Source: CAVUMR01 sp963742715 (GTDB lineage Bacteria > Actinomycetota > Actinomycetes > Mycobacteriales > Micromonosporaceae). Taken from it: DNA of 64,000 nt. Position 1 is the first letter of the stretch. Each line of letters begins with the position of its first letter. The position numbers were made by a program, and so were the translations under genes. The notes under the pieces are model-generated. The model did no database searches. It was not told the DNA's origin and saw nothing but the letters and a program-made list of their open reading frames with translations. Shown here one piece after another: positions 27,476-35,610 of the stretch. The stretch is from contig CAVUMR010000002.1 of NCBI GenBank assembly GCA_963742715.1, forward strand, positions 310,001-374,000. Direction: 5' to 3'.

Positions 27476-27925
27476 ATGAAGCGTCTACCTCGAATCGTGG
27501 CCATGGTCACCGCGGCATTCGCCGCCTCGATCGTTCTCGTGTTCGCCGGACCGTCGGGTGCCTATGCCGCCGCCTATGACGGCACCGATCCGAACAGCAC
27601 CGGCTGCTCGGCCAGCGCGTCGACCGTCGCAAGCGTGGCGCTCGGCCCGTCCGCCTCGGTCGAGCTGCGGTACAGCAGCTCCTGCCGTACCACCTGGGCC
27701 CGCCTGAGCGGCGGCTACAAGGGGGAGCCCGGGGACTGCGCGGCGTCGTACGCGAAGATCCACCGCAACTCCGACGGCCGCGAATACCGCCGGACCTGGG
27801 TCGGCGGGGACAGTGGCTCGATCTACACCAAGCAGCTCAGTGACGCCGGTGTCACGTCGTACGCGTTCGGCTCGGTGGACTATTGCTACGCCGGCCCGTA
27901 CGCGAAGCGCACCGCCAGCTACTGA
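27476..27925 (+). CDS. Small secreted DUF2690-type protein
   Basis: 149 residues from the ATG at 27476; the frame is open further upstream, but this start gives a clean signal peptide (MKRLPR, then a hydrophobic stretch, cleavage likely after SGAYA). The mature part has the DUF2690 pattern: YDGTDPNSTGCS, VELRYSSSC, TTWARLSG, ending with DYCYAGPYAK. The four cysteines of the mature part (GC, SC, DC, YC) probably pair. The family has no known enzymatic role; actinomycetes often encode such proteins as small extracellular proteins. A strong hairpin follows at 28050-28090, so it is probably monocistronic. Confidence 0.8.
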   Translation: MKRLPRIVAMVTAAFAASIVLVFAGPSGAYAAAYDGTDPNSTGCSASASTVASVALGPSASVELRYSSSCRTTWARLSGGYKGEPGDCAASYAKIHRNSDGREYRRTWVGGDSGSIYTKQLSDAGVTSYAFGSVDYCYAGPYAKRTASY

Positions 27926-27941
27926 AGTCCCGGCCACGCGG

Positions 27942-28046
27942 CGTCACCCGTAGTTCTGAGTCACCGATAGTTCTGAGTCGCCGATAGTTCCGAGTCACCG
28001 ATAGTTCCGAGTCACCCATAGTTCTGTGTCACCCGTAGTTCTGACT
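27942..28046. repeat. 17-bp tandem repeat, about 6 copies
   Basis: TAGTTCTGAGTCACCGA at 27951-27967 is followed without spacers by copies at 27968, 27985, 28002 and 28019 with one to three changes each, and partial copies at both ends. It sits between the DUF2690 stop and the hairpin at 28050. The unit is much lower in GC than its surroundings. Confidence 0.9.
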
Positions 28047-28049
28047 TCT

Positions 28050-28090
28050 GATTGGCTGGCGCCGTGGCCCCTCGCGGCGCCAGCCCAATC
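28050..28090 (+). terminator. Strong hairpin after DUF2690 gene
   Basis: GATTGGCTGGCGCC (28050-28063) pairs with GGCGCCAGCCCAATC (28076-28090), 14 pairs with one bulged C and a 12-base loop. It is a likely transcription terminator for the DUF2690 gene, although only a modest T content follows. Confidence 0.65.
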
Positions 28091-28153
28091 TACGGGGGAA
28101 TTTCGCTCTTTGACCGGTCGGAATACCGCGTTTCCCGGAGTACCGTCGATGGT

Positions 28154-28441
28154 GTGAAGGGCGACCGGGTGGAGATCGTGGTCGACGCGGGAGACACCGT
28201 GTTGACGTACGAGGTGGTCGCCACCCGCGCCGGTCGTCGGGTCGACGTGTCCGTCGGCCGAGGTGTGGCGGAGGTGTCCGAGGTGACCCGCGGCGGCACC
28301 GTGGTGCGCACCGCCCGGTTCATGGCCAGTCGGGTGCTGGCTCTGGTCGAGCACCCGGCCGTACGACCGGCAATGCCTGACGACGAGGCGATCATCCGCC
28401 CGGCGGTGCCGACCGGTACGAGTGCGGCGCGACCCGCCTAG
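28154..28441 (+). CDS. Hypothetical small protein
   Basis: 95 residues from the GTG at 28154 (VKGDRVEIVVDAGDT); the same frame is open back to 28052 through the hairpin, which makes the shorter start more likely. Alternating charged and valine-rich stretches suggest a small beta-rich soluble protein; the last 20 residues are Pro/Ala-rich. I do not recognise the family. Codon positions show the strong G/C third-base bias expected of a real gene. A weak GGAG lies 13 bases before the start. Confidence 0.5.
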   Translation: MKGDRVEIVVDAGDTVLTYEVVATRAGRRVDVSVGRGVAEVSEVTRGGTVVRTARFMASRVLALVEHPAVRPAMPDDEAIIRPAVPTGTSAARPA

Positions 28442-28608
28442 CGATCAGAATCTGGTCTGCCCGCTGATTCATTGACCAGTCGAACGGATGGTCACTCGAA
28501 TCGTCCTAACAAATTCATCGCCTCATTGCCGGTAAGTTACCGGCCGTAAGTATTGGTAATGCGGACCCCGCTCACCGTGCGTGACGGTTAATGGATGACG
28601 CGCGCGAT

Positions 28609-28760
28609 GTCAAAGAGGGGGCGCGGCGTCAAGAGGGGCGCGCGGCGTCAAGAGGGGCGCGCGGCGTCAAGAGGGGCGCGCGGCGTCAAGAGGGGCGCGC
28701 GGCGTCAAGAGGGGCGCGCGGCGTCAAGAGGGGCGCGCGGCGCCAAGAGGGTAGGAAGCC
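28609..28760. repeat. 19-bp tandem repeat, 8 copies
   Basis: GTCAAGAGGGGCGCGCGGC recurs every 19 bases at 28609 (diverged), 28628, 28647, 28666, 28685, 28704, 28723 and 28742 (one change); six copies are exact. A reading frame runs through it only because 19-base units rotate frames; I do not consider it coding. The surrounding 28442-28608 holds nothing I can name except an AT-rich patch at 28500-28560. Confidence 0.95.
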
Positions 28761-28783
28761 TCGACGGTCGTTGAGCCGGCCGA

Positions 28784-29038
28784 TTGCTCGCGCTCGCGGC
28801 GACGCCCGCGCTCGCAGCCCGCACCTCGGGTACGCCCAAACAGGAACTGGCCCTGTTTCCGACGCTCACCGCGCGGGAGAACGGGGCCGCGTGGGGCGGC
28901 GATGGCCGGCGTCGCCCGGCGGGACCGGAATGCCGCTCTGCGTACCACCGGCGAGGCGATCGTCCCCGGCAGCTTCCCGCCCTGCTGCCGGCGATCCTGC
29001 GCGGTGACTATCCGGCCGAGCCGATCGAGATCGACTAG
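28784..29038 (+). pseudogene. Remnant of an ABC-transporter ATPase
   Basis: An 84-residue frame contains KQELALFPTLTAREN, which matches the Q-loop region of ABC-2 type transporter ATPases (typically PQELALFPxLTAREN). No Walker A, signature or Walker B motif is found around it, and the residues after it lose the family pattern. The best reading is a decayed fragment left beside the 19-bp repeat array. The frame ends at 29038, before the regulator gene. It may still be transcribed, but nothing suggests function. Confidence 0.45.
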
Positions 29039-29184
29039 CGCTCCGAAGCCGTAATGTGGCAGATCGCACTGGTTGCACCGCAGGTCGCAGGCCCGGAGAT
29101 ATCGATCATTCTCGCGATGTTGCCTATCATCGCTGGCGCCGGCCGGGTCATCGGAACCGCCGGTGTCCGGGACAGAGGTGCGCG

Positions 29185-30165
29185 ATGTTGGAGGCTGTCG
29201 GGCTACAACCGGCCGAGGAGCAGATCTACCGAGCGTTACTCCGGCTTCCCGCCGCGTCGCCGGGCGAGCTTGCCGACCGGCTGGGCACCACGGTGGAGGA
29301 GACCACTGTCTCGCTGCGTGAACTGGTCGCCAGCGGCCTGGTCAACCGGGCACCCGGCGCCGGTCACCGGTTCCGGGCGGCGCCACCGGACCTTGCCTTC
29401 GGCCCGCTGGTGTGGCGGCGGCAGCAGGAGCTGACCGCGATCGAGTCCGCGGTACACCAGCTCACCTCCGAGTACCGGCGGCGGCTGGCACTGCGCGGGG
29501 CGGGTGAGTTGATCGAGGTGGTGTCCGGCGCCCAGGCCATCGGCCAGCGGGTGGAGCAGGTCAACCGGATCGCCAAGCGCGAGGTGTGCTCGTTCATCCG
29601 GGAGCCCGGATTCGCGGTCGCGTTCCGGGACGGTACCGACCTGCCGGAGCCGGCCGAGGCACCCGCCGCCGTCCGCGCCATCTACCCCCGCGCGGTACTC
29701 GAGGCACCGGGGGACCCGTACCGGCTGGTCGAGGCGGTACGCAACGGCGAACAGGCCCGGATCGTGGCGGAGAGCCCGCTGCAGCTGGTACTGGCGGACC
29801 GGTCGCTCGCGCTGGTCTCGCTGCTTCCGGAGGACGGCGACGACGAGCCGTCCGCGGTACTGGTCCACCCGAGCGGACTCCTCGACGCGCTGGCCGCGCT
29901 GTTCGAGATGACCTGGGCGGGCGCGGTACCGCTGGTGGCGGACAACGTGATGGTGACCGAGGACGCCGCCGGTACCGCTCCGTCCACTGAGGACCTGCGG
30001 CTGCTCTCGCTGCTGCTGGCCGGGCTCACCGACCAGACGATCGCGGTACAGCTCGGCCTGTCCACCCGTACCGTCCAGCGCCGGGTCCGGGACCTGATCG
30101 AGCTGGCCGGCGTGCGTACCCGGTTACAACTGGTCTGGCAGGCCGCCCACCGCGGGTGGATCTGA
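29185..30165 (+). CDS. TrmB/LuxR-type transcriptional regulator
   Basis: 326 residues. The first 75 form a TrmB-like winged helix (LQPAEEQIYRALLRLPAASPGELADRLG is split over residues 6-33), a middle region carries a phospholipase-D-like/effector fold typical of these regulators, and the last 65 are a LuxR-type helix-turn-helix (LLLAGLTDQTIAVQLGLSTR, VQRRVRDL). Start chosen at the ATG 29185 because AGAGGTG lies five bases upstream; the frame is open to 29056. It is the only regulator close to the NRPS operons and could control them, but 2.4 kb separates it from the nearest NRPS start, so this is only a suggestion. It converges with the protease gene across the hairpin at 30232-30264. Confidence 0.85.
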   Translation: MLEAVGLQPAEEQIYRALLRLPAASPGELADRLGTTVEETTVSLRELVASGLVNRAPGAGHRFRAAPPDLAFGPLVWRRQQELTAIESAVHQLTSEYRRRLALRGAGELIEVVSGAQAIGQRVEQVNRIAKREVCSFIREPGFAVAFRDGTDLPEPAEAPAAVRAIYPRAVLEAPGDPYRLVEAVRNGEQARIVAESPLQLVLADRSLALVSLLPEDGDDEPSAVLVHPSGLLDALAALFEMTWAGAVPLVADNVMVTEDAAGTAPSTEDLRLLSLLLAGLTDQTIAVQLGLSTRTVQRRVRDLIELAGVRTRLQLVWQAAHRGWI

Positions 30166-30231
30166 TGGCGGCCGGGGCCGACGAGCCGCGCGCATGAGCG
30201 GAGCCAGGGCCCGGCGGACCCCGGACCTGGT

Positions 30232-30264
30232 GCGGCCCGGCCGGATGGACACCGGCCGGGCCGC
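30232..30264. terminator. Bidirectional hairpin terminator
   Basis: GCGGCCCGGCCGG and CCGGCCGGGCCGC form a perfect 13-pair stem with a 7-base loop, midway between the convergent regulator (ends 30165) and protease (ends 30279). Symmetry and position suggest it serves both transcripts; there is no T-run. Confidence 0.75.
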
Positions 30265-30278
30265 GACTAGCTAGCGGG

Positions 30279-33200
30279 TCAGGACTTCTTCAGCGAGAAG
30301 TCCGTCACCACGGAGTTGCCCTTGACCACCTTCACGGTCTTCACCTGCGGCTGGTAGCCGTCCTTCGCGACGATCAGCTGCAACGGGTTGTTCCGTACGT
30401 CGAGCCACAACGCGTACGTCCCGTCCGCCGCCGTCTTCAACGTGTAGCTGGTCGCCCAGCTGTTGATCTGGACGGTCACCCCGGCTAGCGGAGTACCGCC
30501 CGGCCCGGTCACGGTGCCCATGATCTTGCCCCACGACTTCGGGGGCTTCACGGTCATCGTGACGTCGATCTGGCCGAGGCTGTACGGGGTGTCGGACTGC
30601 AGTGCCAGCGCGGCGTGGTACGCACCGGGCTGGGTGACCTCGGCTACCCCGGCGTTCAGGGTCACCGTGACGGTCGCGCTCTGGCCCTGGTTGAGGGTCA
30701 GCTCCGTCGGGTTCTCTGACAGCCAGGTCACGTCGGTCGTACCGCCCTGGTCGTACCCGGGCAGTACCTCGGAGTCCGGCTGCGGCGGGGAGGTGGCCCC
30801 ACCCGGGTTGCCGCCGACCTTGTAGAACCCGAGCGCGCTGCCGGCGCGGTACACGGTGTTGTTCGAGTTCGGCAGCGCGGTCCAGGCGTTACTGGCCGGG
30901 TCGTACGCGAAACCCTGGTTGGTGACCGCGGTGGAAGCGGCGGTGACGCCGCCGGAGACCACCAGCTGACCGTTGGCGGCGGCGTAACCACCGGCCCACA
31001 GGTCGATCGGCAGGTCCGCGATGGCCGACCAGGAATCGGTGCCCGGGTCGTACGCGTAGCCGTGGGTGAGCGTGTCGGTGGCGGTACCGCCGGCGCAGAT
31101 CACCTGACCGGCCAGACCGCCGCACGCCTCCCAGGACACCGGCTCCGGGTAGTCGGCCACCTGCGACCAGGTGTTCGCACCCGCGTCGTACGCGTACACG
31201 TCGGTGCTGCCACATTCGTCCGTGCAGCCACCGACCACGTACAACTTGCCGCCCAGTACCGCGCTACCCGAGCCGGCGTACGGCGCGGGGGAGTCGGCAC
31301 CGGTCGACCAGCTGTTGCTGGCCGGGTCGTAGATCTCCACCTTGCTGTCCGGGTTGGCGTCGGCACCCCAGCCGCCGGCGACGTACCACTTGCCGCCGAT
31401 GAACCCGTGCGCCGGTGCCTCCCGGGTGTCCGCGGCGCTGGCCAGCTTCGTCCAGCTACCCGCCTCCGGGTCGTAGGAGTACAGGTCGGAGGTGTCCGCG
31501 CTGCCGGTCCAGCCGAAGCCGGAGTAGACCTTTCCGTCGTACGCGTCCGCGGCGTTGTCCTGTACCGGGACCGGGTAGTTGCCGATCGCGGTCCACGGCG
31601 CGGCCGACGGGTTCGCCGCCGGTCGTACCGTCGGGCCACCGGCCTTCATCCGACCCGGGGTGAACGTGCCGTGCACCCGGTTCAGCGGAGCACCGGCCAA
31701 CTGCTGCTCGAAGCCGCCGGGCTGCTCGCCGATGGTGAGCTTCGCCGGCGCGGTACCGGTGTTCTTCACGGTCACGGTCTGGGTGGCCGTACCGCCCCAG
31801 TTGACGGTCTTGGCGATCGTCGCCGGGGTCACCGACAGCCGACCGGCCTTGAGCTTGAAGTTCGCGCTCGTGGCGTAGTCGGTGGCGACGTTGACCGTCT
31901 TGGTCTGACCGGTGTACTTGCCCTTGGCGGCGGCGAACTGGTGGTTGCCGGTCGCCGACGAGAACATCCACCAGAAGCCGTCGCCCAGGTTCGGGTCGTC
32001 CGGGGTGGCGGTCGTGGTGGCGTTCTCGCTCGGGTTGTCCTTGCTGGTCACGGTCGCGCCGACGACACCCGCGTTGGTGTTGGCGTCGGTCACCTGACCG
32101 AGTACCAGACCGCCGTGCGTCGGTACGCAGGTGCGGTCACCGATGAAGATGTTGTCCAGCTCCCACCACCAGGCGAACGAGCCCTTGTAGTGGAACCGCA
32201 CCTGTACTCCGGTCTTGCCGGCGGCGCCGGTGAGCGGGAGGTCCACATGCGCCGGCCCGGTCACGCTGGCCGAGGTCTGGTGCCACAGGTTCGTCCAGGT
32301 GGTGCCGTCCGTGGTCAGGTCGACGTCGGCCACCGAGTTGGAGAAGCCCCGGTAGTCGGTGTCGAAGCCCACCGACGGCGCGGTGCGCGCGGACATGTCC
32401 AGCGCCGGCGTGATCAGCTCGGTGTCCTCGGTCTTACCGGTGCCGAGGTCGTCGCTGTCCACGATGGCGAAGCCGCCGCTGCCGCCGGTGCGGTTGCCCC
32501 GGTCGCTGTTGTCGGTGAACGTCCAGCCGCCGTCGGCGGTGTTGTTCTTGACCGTCCAGCCGGCCGGGGTGTTCTCCGTGTCGAACGGCTCGCTGGAGCC
32601 CTCGAGCTGGATCCTGTACCCGGGTGCGGTGCAGCCGGCCGGGTCCACGATCATCGCCAGGTTCTTCGTGACGTCACCGGTGCCGACCGTGATCGCCGTG
32701 TCCACCTGCTGGTAGCCGGGGTAGTTGGCGGTCACGTGCAGCTGGTACGTCGCGCCCTGCGGCAGCTCCATGCTGAAGCGGCCGTTGGTCGGGTCGGTGA
32801 AGACCGGTCCACCCGGTACCCCGTCGACCGTGATCTTCGCGTAGATCGGCCAGGCGTGGCCGGAGCCGTCGGTGACCGCGCCGGAGACCGTCGACCGCGG
32901 TACCGCGGCGAGCGCGAAGTCCTCGGTGACCGTCTGGTCGTTGGCCACCGCGACACCGCTGGTGGTCTTGCTGCCGTAGCCGTACGCCGCGGCGGTCACG
33001 TCGTACGTGCCGACCGGTACGGACAGGTCGTAGTGACCGGCCGCGTCGCTGGTACCGGACACGTCACCGGCACTGACCGCAGCGCCAGCGATCGGGTCGC
33101 CGGAGCCGCTGTCGGTGACCGTACCGGCGATGTCGCCGTGCGGGCCGGTGCTGAACGCGGCCGTACCGTTCGGCGTGCCGAGACCGGTCGGGCCGTCCCA

Positions 33201-34439
33201 ACCGGCACCCGCGGTGCACCACACGGCCGGCGTGCAGGTGCCGTTGAGGCCGGTGGTCACGTCGTTCAGCGCGCCCGGGTTGGCGTACGGGTACGCGTTC
33301 GGGTAGGTGCCGTCGACCGGGGTACCGGACAGCGCGTACACGCTGGCAATGATCGGCGACGAGGCGCTGGTGCCGCCGTACTGCGCCCAGCCGTCGGCCT
33401 GGTAGGTGTTGTACACCGCCACGCCGGTGGCCGGGTCAGCGACCGCGGCGACGTCAGACTCGGCCCGCATGTCGCAGCCGGTTTCACTGCCCTGGAACGA
33501 CGGCTTGTCGAACACGATCGAGCAGCCGGAGCCGGGGCCGCCGTACTGGTTGTGCCACACGCTCTCGGACCAGCCGCGGGTGCTGCCGTCGGTCACCAGC
33601 GAGGTGCCGCCGACCGCGGTGACGTACTGCGACGCGGCCGGGAACGACACGCCGTAGTCGTCGTCGCCGGAGCTGGCCACGACCGCCACGCCCGGGTGGT
33701 TGTAGTACTGCTGCTCCAGCGGGAGCAGGCTCGAGTCCTCGCCGCTGCCCGGCGAGCTCGAGTAGCCCGTGCCGTAGCTGTTCGAGACGTACTTGGCGCC
33801 CATCGCGACTGCCTGGTTCACCGCCGCGCCGAGGTCGTCGAAGCCGTTGGTGTCGCCCTCGACCAGGAGGATCTTGCAGCCCGGGCAGGCCGCGGACACC
33901 ATGTCGACGTCGAGCGAGATCTCACCCGCCCAGCCGGCGTCCGGCTCGGGGTAGTCGGTGCCGCCGCGCTGGTCGACCTTGCGGAAACAACCGTTGGCGG
34001 TGGTACACGGCGGAAGGCCGTACTGCTGCCGGTAGACGGCGAGGTCGGCTTCGGCGTTCGGGTTGTCGAACGCGTCCACGATGGCCACGGTCTGGCCGGA
34101 GCCGCCAGCGGCCGGCAGGTTGTAGGCGGACTGCAGGTCGGCCGGTCCGTACCCGGACGGGTCGTCGAGCGTCAGCAGCCCGCGCTGGCCGACGATGTCG
34201 TCCCGCCGCAGCGCGAAGCAGGCCGCCTCGGTCTTGTTCCGCGGCGTGCTGCACATCGCGCTCACCGACGGCTTGCCCGCCTTGGTGGGGCCGGCCGTAC
34301 GGGTGCTGCCGGCCGCGTCGTCGGCTGGGCCGGCCTGCACCGGAGCGGCGAAGGCGACACCCCCGACCACCGCGGCGACGACGGTCAGCAGCCAGGCTTT
34401 CGCCCCTACTGACCTACCCATTTGTTCCGTTTTGCGCAT
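30279..34439 (-). CDS. Secreted sedolisin (S53) protease with Kelch-like and CarbD-like domains
   Basis: 1,386 residues. The ATG at 34439 is chosen because GGAGG stands seven bases before it and it opens a signal peptide (MRKTEQMG, hydrophobic core, AAPVQA); the frame extends to 34535. Peptidase domain at about 85-425: Glu173 and Asp177 in GEISLDVD, oxyanion Asp259 in ASSGDDD, Ser358 in GGTSASSP, as in sedolisins, which are usually acid-active serine-carboxyl peptidases. There is no long activation prodomain, only about 50 residues. Then come two to three carboxypeptidase-regulatory-like beta domains (GTVTDSGSGDPIAGAAV, about 435-590), a lectin-like jelly-roll region, a Kelch-type propeller of about five blades (about 1010-1240, with GGKLYVVGG) and a last CarbD-like domain. 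Probable role: extracellular protein degradation with carbohydrate- or protein-binding modules. Monocistronic. Confidence 0.9.
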   Translation of the reverse strand: MRKTEQMGRSVGAKAWLLTVVAAVVGGVAFAAPVQAGPADDAAGSTRTAGPTKAGKPSVSAMCSTPRNKTEAACFALRRDDIVGQRGLLTLDDPSGYGPADLQSAYNLPAAGGSGQTVAIVDAFDNPNAEADLAVYRQQYGLPPCTTANGCFRKVDQRGGTDYPEPDAGWAGEISLDVDMVSAACPGCKILLVEGDTNGFDDLGAAVNQAVAMGAKYVSNSYGTGYSSSPGSGEDSSLLPLEQQYYNHPGVAVVASSGDDDYGVSFPAASQYVTAVGGTSLVTDGSTRGWSESVWHNQYGGPGSGCSIVFDKPSFQGSETGCDMRAESDVAAVADPATGVAVYNTYQADGWAQYGGTSASSPIIASVYALSGTPVDGTYPNAYPYANPGALNDVTTGLNGTCTPAVWCTAGAGWDGPTGLGTPNGTAAFSTGPHGDIAGTVTDSGSGDPIAGAAVSAGDVSGTSDAAGHYDLSVPVGTYDVTAAAYGYGSKTTSGVAVANDQTVTEDFALAAVPRSTVSGAVTDGSGHAWPIYAKITVDGVPGGPVFTDPTNGRFSMELPQGATYQLHVTANYPGYQQVDTAITVGTGDVTKNLAMIVDPAGCTAPGYRIQLEGSSEPFDTENTPAGWTVKNNTADGGWTFTDNSDRGNRTGGSGGFAIVDSDDLGTGKTEDTELITPALDMSARTAPSVGFDTDYRGFSNSVADVDLTTDGTTWTNLWHQTSASVTGPAHVDLPLTGAAGKTGVQVRFHYKGSFAWWWELDNIFIGDRTCVPTHGGLVLGQVTDANTNAGVVGATVTSKDNPSENATTTATPDDPNLGDGFWWMFSSATGNHQFAAAKGKYTGQTKTVNVATDYATSANFKLKAGRLSVTPATIAKTVNWGGTATQTVTVKNTGTAPAKLTIGEQPGGFEQQLAGAPLNRVHGTFTPGRMKAGGPTVRPAANPSAAPWTAIGNYPVPVQDNAADAYDGKVYSGFGWTGSADTSDLYSYDPEAGSWTKLASAADTREAPAHGFIGGKWYVAGGWGADANPDSKVEIYDPASNSWSTGADSPAPYAGSGSAVLGGKLYVVGGCTDECGSTDVYAYDAGANTWSQVADYPEPVSWEACGGLAGQVICAGGTATDTLTHGYAYDPGTDSWSAIADLPIDLWAGGYAAANGQLVVSGGVTAASTAVTNQGFAYDPASNAWTALPNSNNTVYRAGSALGFYKVGGNPGGATSPPQPDSEVLPGYDQGGTTDVTWLSENPTELTLNQGQSATVTVTLNAGVAEVTQPGAYHAALALQSDTPYSLGQIDVTMTVKPPKSWGKIMGTVTGPGGTPLAGVTVQINSWATSYTLKTAADGTYALWLDVRNNPLQLIVAKDGYQPQVKTVKVVKGNSVVTDFSLKKS

Positions 34440-34574
34440 GAAAATCCTCCCCGGCGTCTTGCTCAGTGCCGATACCTCGTCGACCTCGAATTGAGAAACG
34501 GCAAGTTTGCTGAGGTAAAGATGTCTAAACCTCACGTAACACTGTCAACGGCCGGGAATGGCGGAATGTTGACA

Positions 34575-34590
34575 TGGCGCTAATGCGCCA
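34575..34590. promoter_or_regulatory. Palindrome upstream of protease promoter
   Basis: TGGCGCTAATGCGCCA is a perfect 6+6 inverted repeat around TAAT, 27 bases upstream of the minus-strand TTGACA. Size and symmetry fit an operator for a dimeric helix-turn-helix regulator. No candidate regulator is adjacent except the TrmB/LuxR-type gene at 29185. Confidence 0.45.
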
Positions 34591-34647
34591 GGAAAAAGAC
34601 TTACAAAGGCGTCCGAGTGGGATACCGGGTAATTAACGGACAAGTGT

Positions 34648-34691
34648 GCGGGTGGTCCCGCCGCAATCGCGACCGGACCACCCGCATTTTT
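34648..34691 (+). terminator. Hairpin with T-run
   Basis: GCGGGTGGTCC (34648-34658) pairs with GGACCACCCGC (34675-34685), then ATTTTT follows on the plus strand. The form is that of an intrinsic terminator reading rightwards, yet no plus-strand gene lies to its left; for the leftward SRPBCC gene the T-run is on the wrong side. It may stop antisense transcripts or mark a lost gene. Confidence 0.55.
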
Positions 34692-34806
34692 AAGAATGCT
34701 TTAAGGCGCCTTTTGTGGATTCGTTTGGCGTCGGTCGGCACGACCGGCCAGGGCAGCTCGGTCGGGTCAGCCGGTCGGCACGACCGGCCGGGCCGCACCT
34801 GTCGGG

Positions 34807-35610
34807 TCAGCCGGTCAGTACGACCCGCCAGGGTCGCGCCCGCACCATCAACAGGCCGCGGGCCACGCTCAGGTCGTCGTCCTGGGCCAGCCGGAGGTAC
34901 TCGGCGACCTCGGTACCCGGCACGCGTACCACGGTCATGCCGTCGCCGCTGCCGTCCAGTGGGCCGGCCGCGACCAGGACGCCCCGTTCCCGCAGCCGAC
35001 CGAGAAACGCGACGTGCTCGGCGAAGTCGGGGTGACCGAACACGCCGTCCGCCGGTGCGGTCGGCCCGGCCGTGTGCATGAGCGCCAGCCAGGTGTCGCC
35101 GCTGCCCTTCTCGCCGCCGCCGCTGGCCGCACCGATGCTGGCTTCACCAGGGCTGGCTTCATCGATGCTGGCCGAGGCGCCGGTGCGGTCGAGGTACCGC
35201 CCCAGTACGTGTGGCCAGCCGGTGTTGTAGTTGTCCCGGGACTTGGCCGGCTCGTCGAACGCTTCCCAGCCGCGATGTTCGAGCGTGACCAGGGTCTGCT
35301 CGTCGCTGAGCTCGCTGAACCGCACCTCGACCTCACTCGGCACCTCCGGATCGCTGCCCGGGTGCCAGGTCATGCGCAGCCGGTACGGCGGCTCCCAGTC
35401 CAGCACGGTGCCCCACACGGCCTCGTCGCCGTCCGGCCCGCGCTCGACGACCCGGCCGTCGCGGAAGTCGACGACCGTGTCCGCCCCGTACACGCTGTGT
35501 CCGTCACCGACGGGCCACCAGGCTCCGATCTCGGCGGTGAATATCTTGAACGCCACCTCGGCCGTGGCCGGTACGGCGACCTGACGGCGGATAGGCGGAA
35601 GCTCGGTCAT
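34807..35610 (-). CDS. SRPBCC (AHSA1-like) domain fused to YCII domain
   Basis: 267 residues. Residues 1-150 have the AHSA1/SRPBCC pattern (PIRRQVAVPATAEVAFKIF, GAWWP, WHPGSDP, GWEAFDEP), a hydrophobic-ligand fold. Residues about 170-265 look like a YCII-related domain (ALMHTAGPT, HVAFLGRLRERGVLVAAGP). The link is Ala/Ser/Gly-rich. Start at ATG 35610, which overlaps the stop of the ArsR gene (ATGA), so the pair is co-translated. ArsR-SRPBCC pairs are common in actinomycetes; the regulator usually controls its partner. Ligand and reaction are unknown. Confidence 0.85.
   Translation of the reverse strand: MTELPPIRRQVAVPATAEVAFKIFTAEIGAWWPVGDGHSVYGADTVVDFRDGRVVERGPDGDEAVWGTVLDWEPPYRLRMTWHPGSDPEVPSEVEVRFSELSDEQTLVTLEHRGWEAFDEPAKSRDNYNTGWPHVLGRYLDRTGASASIDEASPGEASIGAASGGGEKGSGDTWLALMHTAGPTAPADGVFGHPDFAEHVAFLGRLRERGVLVAAGPLDGSGDGMTVVRVPGTEVAEYLRLAQDDDLSVARGLLMVRARPWRVVLTG

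Larger units (their letters stand above)
34440..34806. other. Protease promoter region
   Basis: About 370 bases upstream of the protease, AT-richer than its surroundings. On the minus strand TTGACA (34548-34543) is followed after 15 bases by TAGACA (34527-34522), a plausible though short-spaced promoter about 80 bases before the start codon. A dyad at 34575-34590 and a hairpin at 34648-34685 lie further upstream. No gene is seen. Confidence 0.45.

Noticed and set aside
28591..29007. Repetitive protein across the 19-bp array
   Set aside because: A 19-base unit shifts frame at each copy, the composition is Arg/Gly only, and there is no supported start.
31062..34412. A 1,116-codon plus-strand frame opposite the protease gene
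   Set aside because: Arg/Val/Gly-rich composition without motifs, against a clear signal peptide and sedolisin active site on the other strand.
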